Below, piece by piece: positions 1-8,514 of a DNA stretch of 64,000 nt. The DNA is taken from the NCBI RefSeq assembly GCF_026342835.1, contig NZ_JAPEMI010000001.1:6702501-6766500 (forward strand), in the 5' to 3' direction. How positions within the stretch are numbered: the first letter of the stretch is position 1; each line of letters opens with the position of its first letter. The notes below the pieces were generated by a model, which worked only from the letters and a program-made list of their open reading frames with translations, was not told where the DNA came from and ran no database searches. Both the position numbers and the translations under genes were made by a program. This DNA is from Streptomyces sp. NBC_00154. Its GTDB lineage: Bacteria; Actinomycetota; Actinomycetes; Streptomycetales; Streptomycetaceae.

Positions 1-443
1 TTGGCAGCCGTCCCGTTGACGGCGCTGAAGTAACCGCCTGCATAGAGCGTGGACTTGTCGGGGGAGAGCGCGAACGCCCGGACGGTGGCGGTGCCGCTGC
101 TGCGGGTGAAGGAGAGTGAACAGCCGGTGGGCGCGCCGGTTGCCGCGTTGAAGGCGGCGAAGTTGACGGCGGGCGTCGTATTGCTGCCGGCCGGGGAGCC
201 GGCCGGCCGGACGTTGGCGAAGGTGCCGCCCGCGTAGACCACCCCGTTCGCCTCGGCGAGCGCCCAGACGATGCCATTGGTCTGATAGGTGGTGAGGGAG
301 TCGGCGGTGAAGCCGACCGGAGGGGTCAGCGCCGCGACCGGGGTAGCGGTGACCGCCGAAGTGGTGAGCACGCCCGCGGCGAGCGCGAGAACCGTGGCGA
401 ACACACCGCTGCGGCTGTGTCCGGGACGTCCTGGCCCTCTCAT
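1..443 (-). CDS. Secreted beta-propeller-like protein, 3' part outside window
   Basis: The reading frame opens at an ATG whose first bases overlap the stop of gmd (ATGA), and stays open to the left edge, so only about 147 N-terminal residues are visible. Residues 1-40 form a signal peptide: Arg-rich start, then a hydrophobic Ala/Leu/Val core ending in [11 protein letters not shown]. The mature part has two units of the type YAGGTFANV and [11 protein letters not shown], about 55 residues apart, the spacing and motif seen in delta-60/propeller blades of secreted actinobacterial proteins. The overlap with gmd implies translational coupling, so this exported protein is made together with GDP-fucose biosynthesis. 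Its function is not known to me; a glycosylated surface protein is only an inference from context. Confidence 0.7.
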   Translation of the reverse strand, partial: MRGPGRPGHSRSGVFATVLALAAGVLTTSAVTATPVAALTPPVGFTADSLTTYQTNGIVWALAEANGVVYAGGTFANVRPAGSPAGSNTTPAVNFAAFNAATGAPTGCSLSFTRSSGTATVRAFALSPDKSTLYAGGYFSAVNGTAA

Positions 444-1453
444 CGGTCCACCCGCACGGCTGCCCCGGTGAGCTGGTCGGCGAGCTGCCGGATGTCCGCG
501 TCGACCATGATCCTGGCCAGCTCCTGTGCCTTCACGGCAGGCTTCCAGCCGAGCAGTTCCTCGGCCTTGGTGGCGTCCCCGATCAGTGCGTCGACCTCGC
601 TGGGGCGCTCGTACTTCGCGTCGTAACGGACATGGTCCCGCCAGTCCAGGCCCGCATGATCGAAGGCGTACTCCAGGAACTGCCGGACGCTGACCCCCTC
701 GCCGGTGGCCACCACATAGTCGTCCGGGGAGTCGCACTGCAGCATCCGCCACATGGCGTCGACATACTCGGGAGCGTAACCCCAGTCGCGTACGGCGTCG
801 AGATTGCCGAGGTGGAGGTGTTCCTGCAGGCCCGCCTTGATCCGGGCCACCCCGCGGGTGATCTTGCGGGTGACGAAGGTCTCGCCGCGGCGCGGGGACT
901 CGTGGTTGAACAGGATCCCGTTGACCGCGAACATGCCGTACGCCTCACGGTAGTTGACCGTCGCCCAGTACGAGTAGACCTTGGCGACGCTGTACGGGCT
1001 GCGGGGATGGAACGGGGTCGTCTCGTTCTGCGGCGGCGGGGTGGAGCCGAACATCTCGGACGACGACGCCTGGTAGATCCGGGTGTCGATGCCGCTGGCG
1101 CGGACGGCCTCCAGCAGCCGGATGGTGCCGAGCCCGGTGATGTCACCGGTGTACAGCGGCGCGTCGAACGAGACCCGGACATGCGACTGCGCGCCCAGGT
1201 TGTAGACCTCGTCGGGCCGGATGTCGCGCAGCAGGTTCACCAGCGCCACCCCGTCGGCGAGATCGGCGTGATGCAGGACGAAGGAGCGGTTCTCCTCCTC
1301 CGGACCCTGGTAGATGTGGTCGATCCGCTCGGTGTTGAAGCTCGACGAGCGGCGTATCAGGCCATGGACCGTGTACCCCTTCTCGAGCAGCAGCTCGGAC
1401 AGGTACGAACCGTCCTGTCCGGTCACGCCGGTGATGAGCGCGGTCTTCGCCAC
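440..1453 (-). CDS. gmd: GDP-mannose 4,6-dehydratase
   Basis: This NADP-dependent short-chain dehydratase converts GDP-D-mannose to GDP-4-keto-6-deoxy-D-mannose, the first step toward GDP-L-fucose and related deoxysugars. The 337-residue protein has the N-terminal Rossmann motif [11 protein letters not shown] (residues 9-18), the GMD-typical [15 protein letters not shown] stretch (35-48), ASSSEMFGS around 129-137, and the catalytic Tyr154-xxx-Lys158 in SPYSVAK. The length is normal for the short bacterial form. The GTG start follows a GGGGGGAAGA ribosome-binding site. It is divergent from fcl, which performs the next step, and its stop overlaps the start of the secreted protein at 1-443. Confidence 0.95.
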   Translation of the reverse strand: MAKTALITGVTGQDGSYLSELLLEKGYTVHGLIRRSSSFNTERIDHIYQGPEEENRSFVLHHADLADGVALVNLLRDIRPDEVYNLGAQSHVRVSFDAPLYTGDITGLGTIRLLEAVRASGIDTRIYQASSSEMFGSTPPPQNETTPFHPRSPYSVAKVYSYWATVNYREAYGMFAVNGILFNHESPRRGETFVTRKITRGVARIKAGLQEHLHLGNLDAVRDWGYAPEYVDAMWRMLQCDSPDDYVVATGEGVSVRQFLEYAFDHAGLDWRDHVRYDAKYERPSEVDALIGDATKAEELLGWKPAVKAQELARIMVDADIRQLADQLTGAAVRVDR

Positions 1454-1568
1454 GTCTTCCCCCCTTCTGAAGTCGCCTGAGAGGCGGTTGGTTCACCGAA
1501 ATATCGGAATTTGCGTGATCTGCGGCAAAACGGCACCGCGATGTACAGCTGCTGGCACAATCCGAGCC
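1454..1568. promoter_or_regulatory. Divergent promoter region of gmd and fcl
   Basis: This 115-bp gap is the only non-coding space between the divergent gmd and fcl genes and must carry both promoters. It is locally AT-richer than its surroundings (around 1495-1515). I see no clear operator, so co-regulation of the two halves of the GDP-fucose pathway is inferred from layout only. Confidence 0.5.
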
Positions 1569-2552
1569 ATGACGACTGATCTCCCCGGCCCTCCCCAGGA
1601 ATCCGTCCGCCCCCTCCTACGACCCGGCGCCCGCATATTTGTCGCGGGCCACCGCGGGCTCGTCGGCTCGGCAGTGGTGCGCCGCCTCACTGCCGAAGGC
1701 CACGAGGTGATCACCCGCGGTCGCGACAGCCTCGATCTGCGCGATGCCGCACCGACCGAGGCCTTTCTGCGTGGCATCCGCCCGGACGCCGTGGTGCTGG
1801 CCGCCGCCAAGGTCGGCGGAATCATGGCCAACAGCACGTATCCGGTGCAGTTCCTCGAGGACAACCTGCGCATCCAGCTGAGCGTGATCGCCGGTGCGCA
1901 TGCCGCCGGGGTCGAGCGGCTGCTCTTCCTCGGCTCGTCCTGCATCTACCCCAAGCGCGCCCCGCAGCCGATCCCCGAGGACGCCCTGCTCACCGGCCCG
2001 CTGGAGCCGACCAACGAGGCGTACGCGCTGGCGAAGATCGCCGGCATCGTGCAGACCCAGTCGTACCGGCGGCAGTACGGCGCCTCGTACATCAGCGCCA
2101 TGCCCACCAATCTCTACGGGCCCGGCGACAACTTCGACCTGGATTCCTCGCATGTCCTGCCCGCCCTGATCCGCCGGTTCCACGAGGCGCGACAGGGCGG
2201 AGCCCCCGAGGTCACCCTCTGGGGTTCCGGCAGCCCCCGGCGCGAGTTCCTGCACGTCGACGACCTGGCCGCAGCGTGCCTCCTGCTCCTCGAACGCTAC
2301 GACGGCGACGAACCCGTCAACGTCGGCTGCGGCGAGGACCTGACCATCCGTGAACTCGCTTCCACCGTCCAGGACGTGACGGAGTATCAAGGAGGGGTCG
2401 CGTGGGACACGTCGAAGCCCGACGGCACCCCGCGCAAGCTTCTCGACATCTCCCGACTCTCCTCTCTCGGCTTCAAACCGCAGATCCCGCTGCGCGACGG
2501 CATCGCCCGCACCTACGCCTGGTGGCTGGACCACCGGGGCAGCGGCCGCTGA
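1569..2552 (+). CDS. fcl: GDP-L-fucose synthase
   Basis: This bifunctional epimerase/reductase turns GDP-4-keto-6-deoxymannose into GDP-L-fucose. I start it at the ATG at 1569, because residues from there give a 327-residue protein of normal family length with the Rossmann loop GHRGLVGS at about residue 27, while the upstream in-frame extension lacks similarity and runs through the promoter region. The motifs LGSSCIYPKRAPQPIPE, NEAYALAKIAG (catalytic Tyr and Lys) and the C-terminal RREFLHVDDLA are all present. It sits back to back with gmd. The end product is probably used by exopolysaccharide or cell-surface glycosylation, in line with the sugar-phosphate transferase downstream. Confidence 0.93.
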   Translation: MTTDLPGPPQESVRPLLRPGARIFVAGHRGLVGSAVVRRLTAEGHEVITRGRDSLDLRDAAPTEAFLRGIRPDAVVLAAAKVGGIMANSTYPVQFLEDNLRIQLSVIAGAHAAGVERLLFLGSSCIYPKRAPQPIPEDALLTGPLEPTNEAYALAKIAGIVQTQSYRRQYGASYISAMPTNLYGPGDNFDLDSSHVLPALIRRFHEARQGGAPEVTLWGSGSPRREFLHVDDLAAACLLLLERYDGDEPVNVGCGEDLTIRELASTVQDVTEYQGGVAWDTSKPDGTPRKLLDISRLSSLGFKPQIPLRDGIARTYAWWLDHRGSGR

Positions 2553-2577
2553 CCGCTCCCGGTTGTTCCGCCGGGAC

Positions 2578-2608
2578 CGGGCGGCCGCCGCAGCGCGACG
2601 GCCGCCCG
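2578..2608. terminator. Hairpin terminator between convergent fcl and sugar transferase
   Basis: A perfect 10-bp inverted repeat (CGGGCGGCCG and CGGCCGCCCG) around an 11-base loop lies 25 bp after the fcl stop. It lacks a T-run, as is usual in Streptomyces. A second GC-rich inverted repeat (CGGCCGG arms) follows immediately. Confidence 0.6.
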
Positions 2609-2668
2609 CCCGGCCGGCCCCGCACGGCCGGCCGGTGTTCACTTCTCGCATCCGGTTCCCCGCCGCTC

Positions 2669-4219
2669 TCAGTACGCCCCGCGGCCGTCGGTGACGGCGC
2701 GCAGCGTACGGGCCATGAGCCCCAGGTCCGTGGCCACCGACCAGTTGTCGACGTACCACAGGTCGAGCGAGACGGTCTCCTGCCAGGACAGGTCCGAACG
2801 TCCGCTGACCTGCCACAGGCCCGTAAGCCCGGGCCGGACCGCGAGCCGCCGGAGCTCACGCTCGTCGTAGCGGGACACCTCCTCCGGGAGGGGCGGCCGC
2901 GGACCCACCAGCGACATGTCGCCCCGGATTACATTGAGCAGCTGCGGCAGCTCGTCGAGCGAGGTCCGGCGCAGGAACCGGCCGATCCGGGTCACCCGGG
3001 GATCGCGGCGCATCTTGAACATCGGACCGTCGTTCTCGTTCGCCGTCGCCAGCTTCGCCTTGTGCGTTTCGGCGTCCTCCACCATCGTGCGGAACTTCCA
3101 CATGGTGAACGGCTGGTTGTGCTGCCCCTGACGGATCTGGCGGTGGAACACCGGGCCGTCGGAGGTGAACCGTATTGCCGCCCCGATCAGGAGCAACAGC
3201 GGTGTCAGCAGCACGAGTCCGAGCGCTGCACCGGTGCGGTCCACCGCGGCCTTCAGCGCCATCTGCGGCCCCCTGCGCAGCGGCGGCACGATGTGCAGCA
3301 GCGTCAGCCCGGCCGCGGAGGCCGGCCGCACCCGGCCTGCCGCGATGTCCGAGAGGTCCGACAGCACGGACAGCTGGAGCCCTCCGTCGTGCAGCCCCCA
3401 GGACAGGCGTCGCAGCCGTTCCCCGGACAGCTGCGGTCCGGGCACGACGAGCGCCAGATCCGCGTCCTGGGCGAAGGCTCCGCCCAGGACTGTGGTCACG
3501 TCGTCGTCGGCCGGGGCGGGTGCGAGCCGGCCCGGCACCGGAGCCTTACAGCTCAGTGACGCCGTCCCGACGGGTATGGCGGCCACCACGGTGTAGGCGT
3601 GGTCCGTACGGGAACCGAGCAGCTGCACCGCCCGGTCCACCCCCGGCGCCTCGCCGACCACCAGGACCCGGTGCACGGCACGCTGTCGCCGTCCCGGCCA
3701 AGGGAGGTGACGCACCGTCGACACGGCGACGGTCACCAGCAGGCCGGGCACCAGCGCCACGACCGCGGTCACCGGCTGGACCTGCTCCCTGAACACGGTC
3801 GCGAGCACGGCCAGCACGCCGATGAGCAGCAGCCAGTCCCCGGGAGCGGTCAACGCGCCCCTGAAGCCCCCCGACCGCCGGTCCGCGTACCGGCCACGCA
3901 CGGCCCGGACGCCGGTCCACACCAACGAGGCCACCCCGGCGGCGAGTTGTGCCCGCGGCTGTCCGTAGGTGCCCAGTACGAGCCAGGCCGGTATCCCCAG
4001 GCCGAGGAGATCGGCGCAGATGATGAGCGGCAGGTACCGGCCCGGTCTTCTCTTCGGGCCGGGCCGGTGGTCAGAACGGTTGCGCCGTACGGTCGGGGCA
4101 CTCCACAGCTGTTCGAGTTCCTTGCTGTGAGGCCGGTTTGAAGCAGTCCGCGGACGTGGCGCCTCCGCCAGTCCCGCGGGTCCTGATATTTCGGATTCGG
4201 GTAGCTCGACATGCCCCAT
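2669..4219 (-). CDS. Polyprenyl-phosphate sugar-1-phosphate transferase (exopolysaccharide initiation)
   Basis: This membrane enzyme transfers a hexose-1-phosphate from a nucleotide sugar to undecaprenyl phosphate, the first step of exopolysaccharide repeat-unit assembly (WcaJ/CpsE type). I use the ATG at 4219, which follows a GGGGGG ribosome-binding site; this gives 516 residues. The N-terminal half has several hydrophobic helices and a CoA-binding-like region. The C-terminal 200 residues form the bacterial sugar transferase domain: a membrane segment ALGLVLLTPLLLLIGAA, then KFRTM, MSLVGPRPPLPEEV and RPGLTGLWQVSGRS, ending in DLWYVDNWS. The sugar specificity cannot be read from the sequence. 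Its position facing fcl suggests a fucose-containing or fucose-linked polymer, which is inference. Confidence 0.9.
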   Translation of the reverse strand: MGHVELPESEISGPAGLAEAPRPRTASNRPHSKELEQLWSAPTVRRNRSDHRPGPKRRPGRYLPLIICADLLGLGIPAWLVLGTYGQPRAQLAAGVASLVWTGVRAVRGRYADRRSGGFRGALTAPGDWLLLIGVLAVLATVFREQVQPVTAVVALVPGLLVTVAVSTVRHLPWPGRRQRAVHRVLVVGEAPGVDRAVQLLGSRTDHAYTVVAAIPVGTASLSCKAPVPGRLAPAPADDDVTTVLGGAFAQDADLALVVPGPQLSGERLRRLSWGLHDGGLQLSVLSDLSDIAAGRVRPASAAGLTLLHIVPPLRRGPQMALKAAVDRTGAALGLVLLTPLLLLIGAAIRFTSDGPVFHRQIRQGQHNQPFTMWKFRTMVEDAETHKAKLATANENDGPMFKMRRDPRVTRIGRFLRRTSLDELPQLLNVIRGDMSLVGPRPPLPEEVSRYDERELRRLAVRPGLTGLWQVSGRSDLSWQETVSLDLWYVDNWSVATDLGLMARTLRAVTDGRGAY

Positions 4220-4544
4220 GAACCCCCCAGTCACAGTTGCATCTCCACAAACGGGACGCATCCGCCGATCCCGTGGACTGACGGATGCGCCCTCGCTCGG
4301 TGCACGATATCCACACACGTGCCATTTCGCTGGAGTTCTCGTGAAGTTCAGAACGCGAGCTACCGCTTGGGCCTCGTCCCGATCCGAGTCGGATCACAGC
4401 GTCTTGTGCGTGGCTGTTGGTGTTTGGGTGGTTCCGTGCTGGGATTGTGCGCGGACATGTCACCACCTCATACGATCGCTTCCGCGTCTGGGAGACTGGT
4501 CCGGAAGGCGGCGAGGGCCGGCCACGAGGGAAAGAGGGCGTGCG
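4220..4544. other. Intergenic region with inverted repeat GCATCCG/CGGATGC
   Basis: This 325-bp gap lies between the divergent sugar transferase and alditol oxidase genes and holds both promoters. The only structure I see is a 7-bp inverted repeat at 4258-4264 and 4282-4288 with a 17-base spacer, a weak operator or hairpin candidate 40 bp upstream of the transferase start. No small gene is convincing here. Confidence 0.4.
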
Positions 4545-5810
4545 GTGACTCCCGCGGAGAAGAACTGGGCCGGAAACATCACCTTCGGAGCGCGGCGGCT
4601 GCGTACCCCCGGCTCGGAGGCCGAGCTGGAGGAGATCGTCGCCACCGGAACAAAGGTACGGGCGCTGGGCACCCGGCACTCCTTCAGCACCGTCGCCGAC
4701 ACGGCCGGGGACCTTGTGTCGGTGGCCGGACTGCCCCGCACGGTCGACATCGACCGGGAGGCGGGGACGGTCACCGTCAGCGCGGGACTGCGCTTCGGGG
4801 AGTTCGCCGGTGAACTCCACCGGAACGGCTTCGCCCTGCACAACCTGGGGTCGCTGCCGCACATCTCGGTGGCCGGCGCCTGCGCGACCGGAACGCACGG
4901 CTCCGGCGTGGGCAACACCTCGCTGGCCGGTGCGGTCCGGGGGCTGGACATGGTCACGGCGGACGGGACCACCGCGCGGCTGACCCGCGGCGACGCGGAC
5001 TTCCCCGGAGCTGTGGTCGCGCTGGGCGCCCTCGGCGTGGTGACCCGGCTGACGCTGGACCTGGTGCCCGCCTTCGACGTACAGCAGTGGGTCTACGAGG
5101 ATCTGCCGCAGGCCCGGATCGGCGACCGGGGCGGATTCGACGAGGTGATGTCGGCCGCGTACAGCGTCAGCCTCTTCACCGACTGGCGGGGCGGCCCCGT
5201 CAACCAGGTCTGGCTCAAGCAGCGGGTGGGTGCGGACGGGCCGGCGGAGGCGCCGGCCGAGTGGCTCGGCGCGAGGCTCGCGGACGGTCCGCGCCACCCG
5301 ATCCAGGGCATGCGGGCCGAGAACTGCACGCGGCAGCAGGGTGTTCCCGGCGCATGGCACAAGCGTCTGCCGCACTTCCGGCTGGAGTTCACCCCGAGCA
5401 ACGGGGACGAGCTGCAGTCGGAGTACTTCGTGGCACGGAGCGACGCCGCGGCAGCCTTCGCGGCGCTCGACCGGCTCCGGGACCGGATCGCCCCGCTGCT
5501 GCAGATCGGCGAGATCCGCACCGTGGCCCGCGACGACCTGTGGCTGAGCCCCGCGAGCAGGACCGACGCGGTGGCCTTCCACTTCACCTGGGTGCAGGAC
5601 ATCGCCGCCGTCACGCCGGTGCTCGGGGCGATCGAGGAGGCACTGGCACCGTTCGGCGCCCGCCCGCACTGGGGCAAGGTGTTCACCACCGCACCCGAGA
5701 CGCTGCGCACGCTGTACCCGCAGTACGCCGACTTCGAGAAGCTGATGGCCAGGTCCGACCCGACGGGCAAGTTCCGCAACGACTTCCTGGACCGCCACTT
5801 TCCGCAGTGA
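4545..5810 (+). CDS. aldO: Alditol (xylitol/sorbitol) oxidase, covalent-FAD family
   Basis: This soluble flavoprotein oxidises the C1 hydroxyl of sugar alcohols such as xylitol and sorbitol to the aldose, giving hydrogen peroxide. The GTG at 4545 follows a GAGGGAAAGAGG ribosome-binding region and yields 421 residues, matching the roughly 418-residue Streptomyces coelicolor AldO; the longer upstream frame is non-coding. Residues 3-14 (NWAGNITF) match the family start. RALGTRHSFS carries His45, the expected FAD-linking histidine. SVAGACATGTHGSG is the second FAD-binding loop, and the C-terminal FRNDFLDRHF is the family signature. It stands alone between divergent and convergent neighbours. L-gulono-lactone oxidase relatives are the main alternative, but the AldO likeness is closer. 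Confidence 0.88.
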   Translation: MTPAEKNWAGNITFGARRLRTPGSEAELEEIVATGTKVRALGTRHSFSTVADTAGDLVSVAGLPRTVDIDREAGTVTVSAGLRFGEFAGELHRNGFALHNLGSLPHISVAGACATGTHGSGVGNTSLAGAVRGLDMVTADGTTARLTRGDADFPGAVVALGALGVVTRLTLDLVPAFDVQQWVYEDLPQARIGDRGGFDEVMSAAYSVSLFTDWRGGPVNQVWLKQRVGADGPAEAPAEWLGARLADGPRHPIQGMRAENCTRQQGVPGAWHKRLPHFRLEFTPSNGDELQSEYFVARSDAAAAFAALDRLRDRIAPLLQIGEIRTVARDDLWLSPASRTDAVAFHFTWVQDIAAVTPVLGAIEEALAPFGARPHWGKVFTTAPETLRTLYPQYADFEKLMARSDPTGKFRNDFLDRHFPQ

Positions 5811-5861
5811 CGCCGGGCGAGGGGCGCGCGGAGGTGCAGCCGGGGACCTGGCCGCCTGGCG

Positions 5862-6866
5862 TCAGTAGCCGTCGCGTCTGTCCTTGGACCGCGACGGCCA
5901 CGCGGTCGCCGATCTGCCCGGCGCGAGATGTTCCACCACGTCGGCCAGCTCCACACAGGCCTGCTCGATCCGGCGCCGGATGTCCATCTTCTCGGTGACG
6001 ATCGCCGCCAGCAGCAGCCCGGTCAGCGCCACGGAACCATTCAGGACCGCCAGGTTCAGCATCACCTCAAGGACGGTGTGACCGGCGAACGGACCCACCG
6101 CCTCCCCTCCCGCGATGATTGCCAGGACGGACACCAGCAGCGCACAGGGCGCGCTACCCGCCAGCTGGAAGCGCAGGGCGGCCCAGATGAGCAGCGGGAA
6201 CACCAGATAGAGCATCGACAGTTCGCTCCGCGTGGCCACCAGTGAGACCACGAGGGAGACGACCGCCAGTGCGGTCGCCTCCAGCCATCTGTCGTCGGCC
6301 CGGGGCAGCCGCGCCTTGCGCATGACGAGCATCAGCGGGGTGACCACGAGCACCCCCATGGCGTCCCCCGACCACCACGCCGCCCAGACCGGCCAGAAAT
6401 GGCCTGCGGGCAGCTTGCCGTCGAGTACGAAGAGCACGGTGCCGGCGGTCGCGCTGATCAGCATTCCGGCCATCGCGCCGAGGAAGACCAGGACGACGCC
6501 GTCGCGCAACCGGTCCAGCTCCATCCGGAACCCGAATCTGCGGAGCATGAGGTACGAGCAGACGGGCGCCGCGGTACTGCTCATCATGATCCCCCAGTCG
6601 GAGAGCATGACTGTGTCGGAGAGCGTGACGATGTTGAGCAGGGAGCCGAGGGTGATGCCGGGCCAGACGCCGATGCCGAGGTACAACAGGCAGCCCAGAG
6701 CGATTCCTGTCGACGGCCAGAGCGGGGTGACCGTGGCGCCGTGGACGGTCACCTTTCTCAGCAGACCGATCTGACCTGCCCCGTAGTAGCCGGCGGCGAC
6801 GACCAGGATGCGGAGCACGGCTGACGCCGTACGTCTGGTTTCCTCGCTGCGGATCACAGACCTCAT
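5862..6866 (-). CDS. MASE1-domain integral membrane sensor
   Basis: Nearly the whole 334-residue protein is a MASE1-type membrane sensory domain: eight or so hydrophobic helices beginning with AVLRILVVAAGYYGAGQIGLL, then the family-typical TPLWPSTGIALG. After the last helix there are only about 35 residues (a short helix and a Arg/Lys tail), so no output domain is attached. MASE1 domains usually sit in front of kinase, GGDEF or phosphatase domains. Here the SpoIIE-type phosphatase gene lies directly upstream on the same strand with a 57-bp gap, suggesting a two-protein sensor-output pair. The ligand is unknown. The ribosome-binding site before the ATG is weak. Confidence 0.85.
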   Translation of the reverse strand: MRSVIRSEETRRTASAVLRILVVAAGYYGAGQIGLLRKVTVHGATVTPLWPSTGIALGCLLYLGIGVWPGITLGSLLNIVTLSDTVMLSDWGIMMSSTAAPVCSYLMLRRFGFRMELDRLRDGVVLVFLGAMAGMLISATAGTVLFVLDGKLPAGHFWPVWAAWWSGDAMGVLVVTPLMLVMRKARLPRADDRWLEATALAVVSLVVSLVATRSELSMLYLVFPLLIWAALRFQLAGSAPCALLVSVLAIIAGGEAVGPFAGHTVLEVMLNLAVLNGSVALTGLLLAAIVTEKMDIRRRIEQACVELADVVEHLAPGRSATAWPSRSKDRRDGY

Positions 6867-6923
6867 CAGACACCGCGGCCCGGGACGCGCGGCTGCGTGA
6901 CACGCTAGGCCCGGCCCCCCCAG

Positions 6924-7754
6924 TCACCCGGAGCCGGCGAAGCCTTTGTGGCGCAGGACCAGGACGGCCGCGTCGTCCTGGTGACCGGTGCGCTCCGCCG
7001 TCTGCATCACCTCGTCGGCCAGCGCCTCGGCCGACGCCGAGGCCCGGGCGGCGACCAGTCGCACCACCGCGTCCAGCCCCTCGTCGATCGGGAACGAGGG
7101 CCCTTCGACGACTCCGTCCGTGACGAGCACGAACGCCCCCGGGGCGGTCAGCGGGTGCCGGCTGACCGGATACTTCTCCGCCGCACCGACACCCAGCGGC
7201 AGTCCGCCCGCGTCCTGTGTTATGCCCGACCGTCCGTCGGTCGTGGCCCAGACGGCCGCCACATGTCCGGCCCGAGCCGTGCACAGTTCCCCGGCGTGCG
7301 GGTCGAAACGGACGAAGGTGCAGGTCGCCAGGAGGGTGGAGTCGATGGACAGCAGCAGATCGTTCGTCCGGCCGACGATCTCGCCCGGATCGGCGGTGGT
7401 GGCGGCGATCGCCCGCATGCCGATCCGGATCTGCCCCATGAATGCGGCGGCCTCGACGTCATGGCCCTGTACGTCCCCGATGGCGAATCCGAGTGTGCCG
7501 TCCGGCAGTGGAAAGCCGTCGTACCAGTCGCCACCGATGTCCAGTCCGCTGCGGGCCGGTGCGTAGCGGGCAGCAGTCTGCAGGCCCGGGAGCGAGGGTA
7601 GGCAGGCGGGAAGCAGCTCCCGCTGCAGCGCCTCGGCCAGCTCCACCCGAGCCTGATGCAGCTGGACCTCGTGACGTGCCCGGGCGGTGAGTTGCTGCAG
7701 CGTGGTGAGCAGCTCCTCGGCACTCGCGGAACGGTGAGGACGACGCCGGTTCAT
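6924..7754 (-). CDS. SpoIIE/RsbU-type PP2C serine phosphatase
   Basis: A 276-residue soluble phosphatase of the SpoIIE/RsbU class, expected to dephosphorylate an STAS anti-anti-sigma factor. The ATG at 7754 follows a GGAG element; the upstream frame to 7937 is not protein-like. Residues 10-60 are a short helical, coiled-coil-like region (LQQLTARARHEVQLHQARVE). The PP2C domain follows, with the metal-binding aspartates in GLDIGGDWYDGF, AIGDVQGHDVEAA, LVTDGVVEG and the C-terminal GHQDDAAVLVL. No sensor domain is fused. It is probably co-transcribed with the MASE1 membrane protein downstream and is divergent from the DUF1876 gene. Confidence 0.9.
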   Translation of the reverse strand: MNRRRPHRSASAEELLTTLQQLTARARHEVQLHQARVELAEALQRELLPACLPSLPGLQTAARYAPARSGLDIGGDWYDGFPLPDGTLGFAIGDVQGHDVEAAAFMGQIRIGMRAIAATTADPGEIVGRTNDLLLSIDSTLLATCTFVRFDPHAGELCTARAGHVAAVWATTDGRSGITQDAGGLPLGVGAAEKYPVSRHPLTAPGAFVLVTDGVVEGPSFPIDEGLDAVVRLVAARASASAEALADEVMQTAERTGHQDDAAVLVLRHKGFAGSG

Positions 7755-8073
7755 GGGCCGCTCCACACTGCATTCGTTCGCGAGCCGCAACACAGGGCTG
7801 ATGTGGCGGGCGGATCCGGGACGCCTCCCGCACAGTCCCGTGGGCGCTGTGCGACTGGGCACTGTCCGGCGATGGCTTCCGTGGCAGTTGCCCTCTGCAT
7901 CATATTTCGGAGCGGAAACTCCCGCAGGGTGAGCCACCGGTCACGGATCCCGTAGGGTCTCGGTGCGGCACCCGCCCGGAGCGCGCGAACCGGCCCTGCC
8001 GGGTGGATGCTGAGAGGACAGGACCGTGTCGTGGCGGCGCAGTGCGGCCGGACGCGGGTGAGGGAGGTGCGCG

Positions 8074-8373
8074 ATGACACGCACGCTGGAGTGGAATGTC
8101 CACCTCGATCTCTCCGAGGAGAACGGTACGACCAAGGCCGAAGCCGTGCTGGACACCGGTTCCGAGAAACTCATGGGCCACGGGGTCGCCCGCTGCAACC
8201 CGCAGGACGTGGACATCCCCACCATCGGTGACGAACTCGCGGCGAGCCGTGCCATGAAGGATGTCGCGGGTCAGCTGATGAGAGCGGCCGATCGCGAAAT
8301 GGAGGCGGTGGGCGCCGGACCCACGAAGGGGCCCCTGGGCAAGCCGTACGCCTGGACGGATGTGACGAGCTGA
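8074..8373 (+). CDS. DUF1876 domain protein
   Basis: A 99-residue cytosolic protein of the actinobacterial DUF1876 family, whose members have a dsRBD-like alpha/beta fold but no established role. The ATG follows a GGGAGGTGCGCG ribosome-binding site. The family features visible are the N-terminal TRTLEWNVHLDLSEE strand, GHGVARCNPQDVDIPTIGDELAASRA in the middle (two overlapping blocks), and a C-terminal helix ending in PYAWTDVTS. A monocistronic gene is likely, because a hairpin terminator begins at its stop codon. Confidence 0.85.
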   Translation: MTRTLEWNVHLDLSEENGTTKAEAVLDTGSEKLMGHGVARCNPQDVDIPTIGDELAASRAMKDVAGQLMRAADREMEAVGAGPTKGPLGKPYAWTDVTS

Positions 8374-8402
8374 GGCCGTGGGCGGCAAGGCGTACGGCCT
8401 CA
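8371..8402 (+). terminator. Hairpin terminator of the DUF1876 gene
   Basis: A perfect 9-bp inverted repeat (TGAGGCCGT and ACGGCCTCA) with a 14-base loop includes the stop codon itself. Its left arm overlaps a second, longer-range 12-bp repeat (GCCGTGGGCGGC at 8375-8386, complement at 8465-8476), so two alternative foldings compete before xdhC. Confidence 0.55.
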
Positions 8403-8514
8403 CCGGCCGACGGCACATCCGTGGACGCCTTCGTCGCGGGACACAGCCTGCAGGCTTTCCGGACGCCGCCCACGGCAGGTGTCGGCGGCGAGGCAGCTGT
8501 GGGCGGTGCTCGTC

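Noticed and set aside
1314-1568. N-terminal extension of the GDP-fucose synthase
   Set aside because: It would overlap gmd and its promoter and has no family similarity; the ATG at 1569 gives the usual length.
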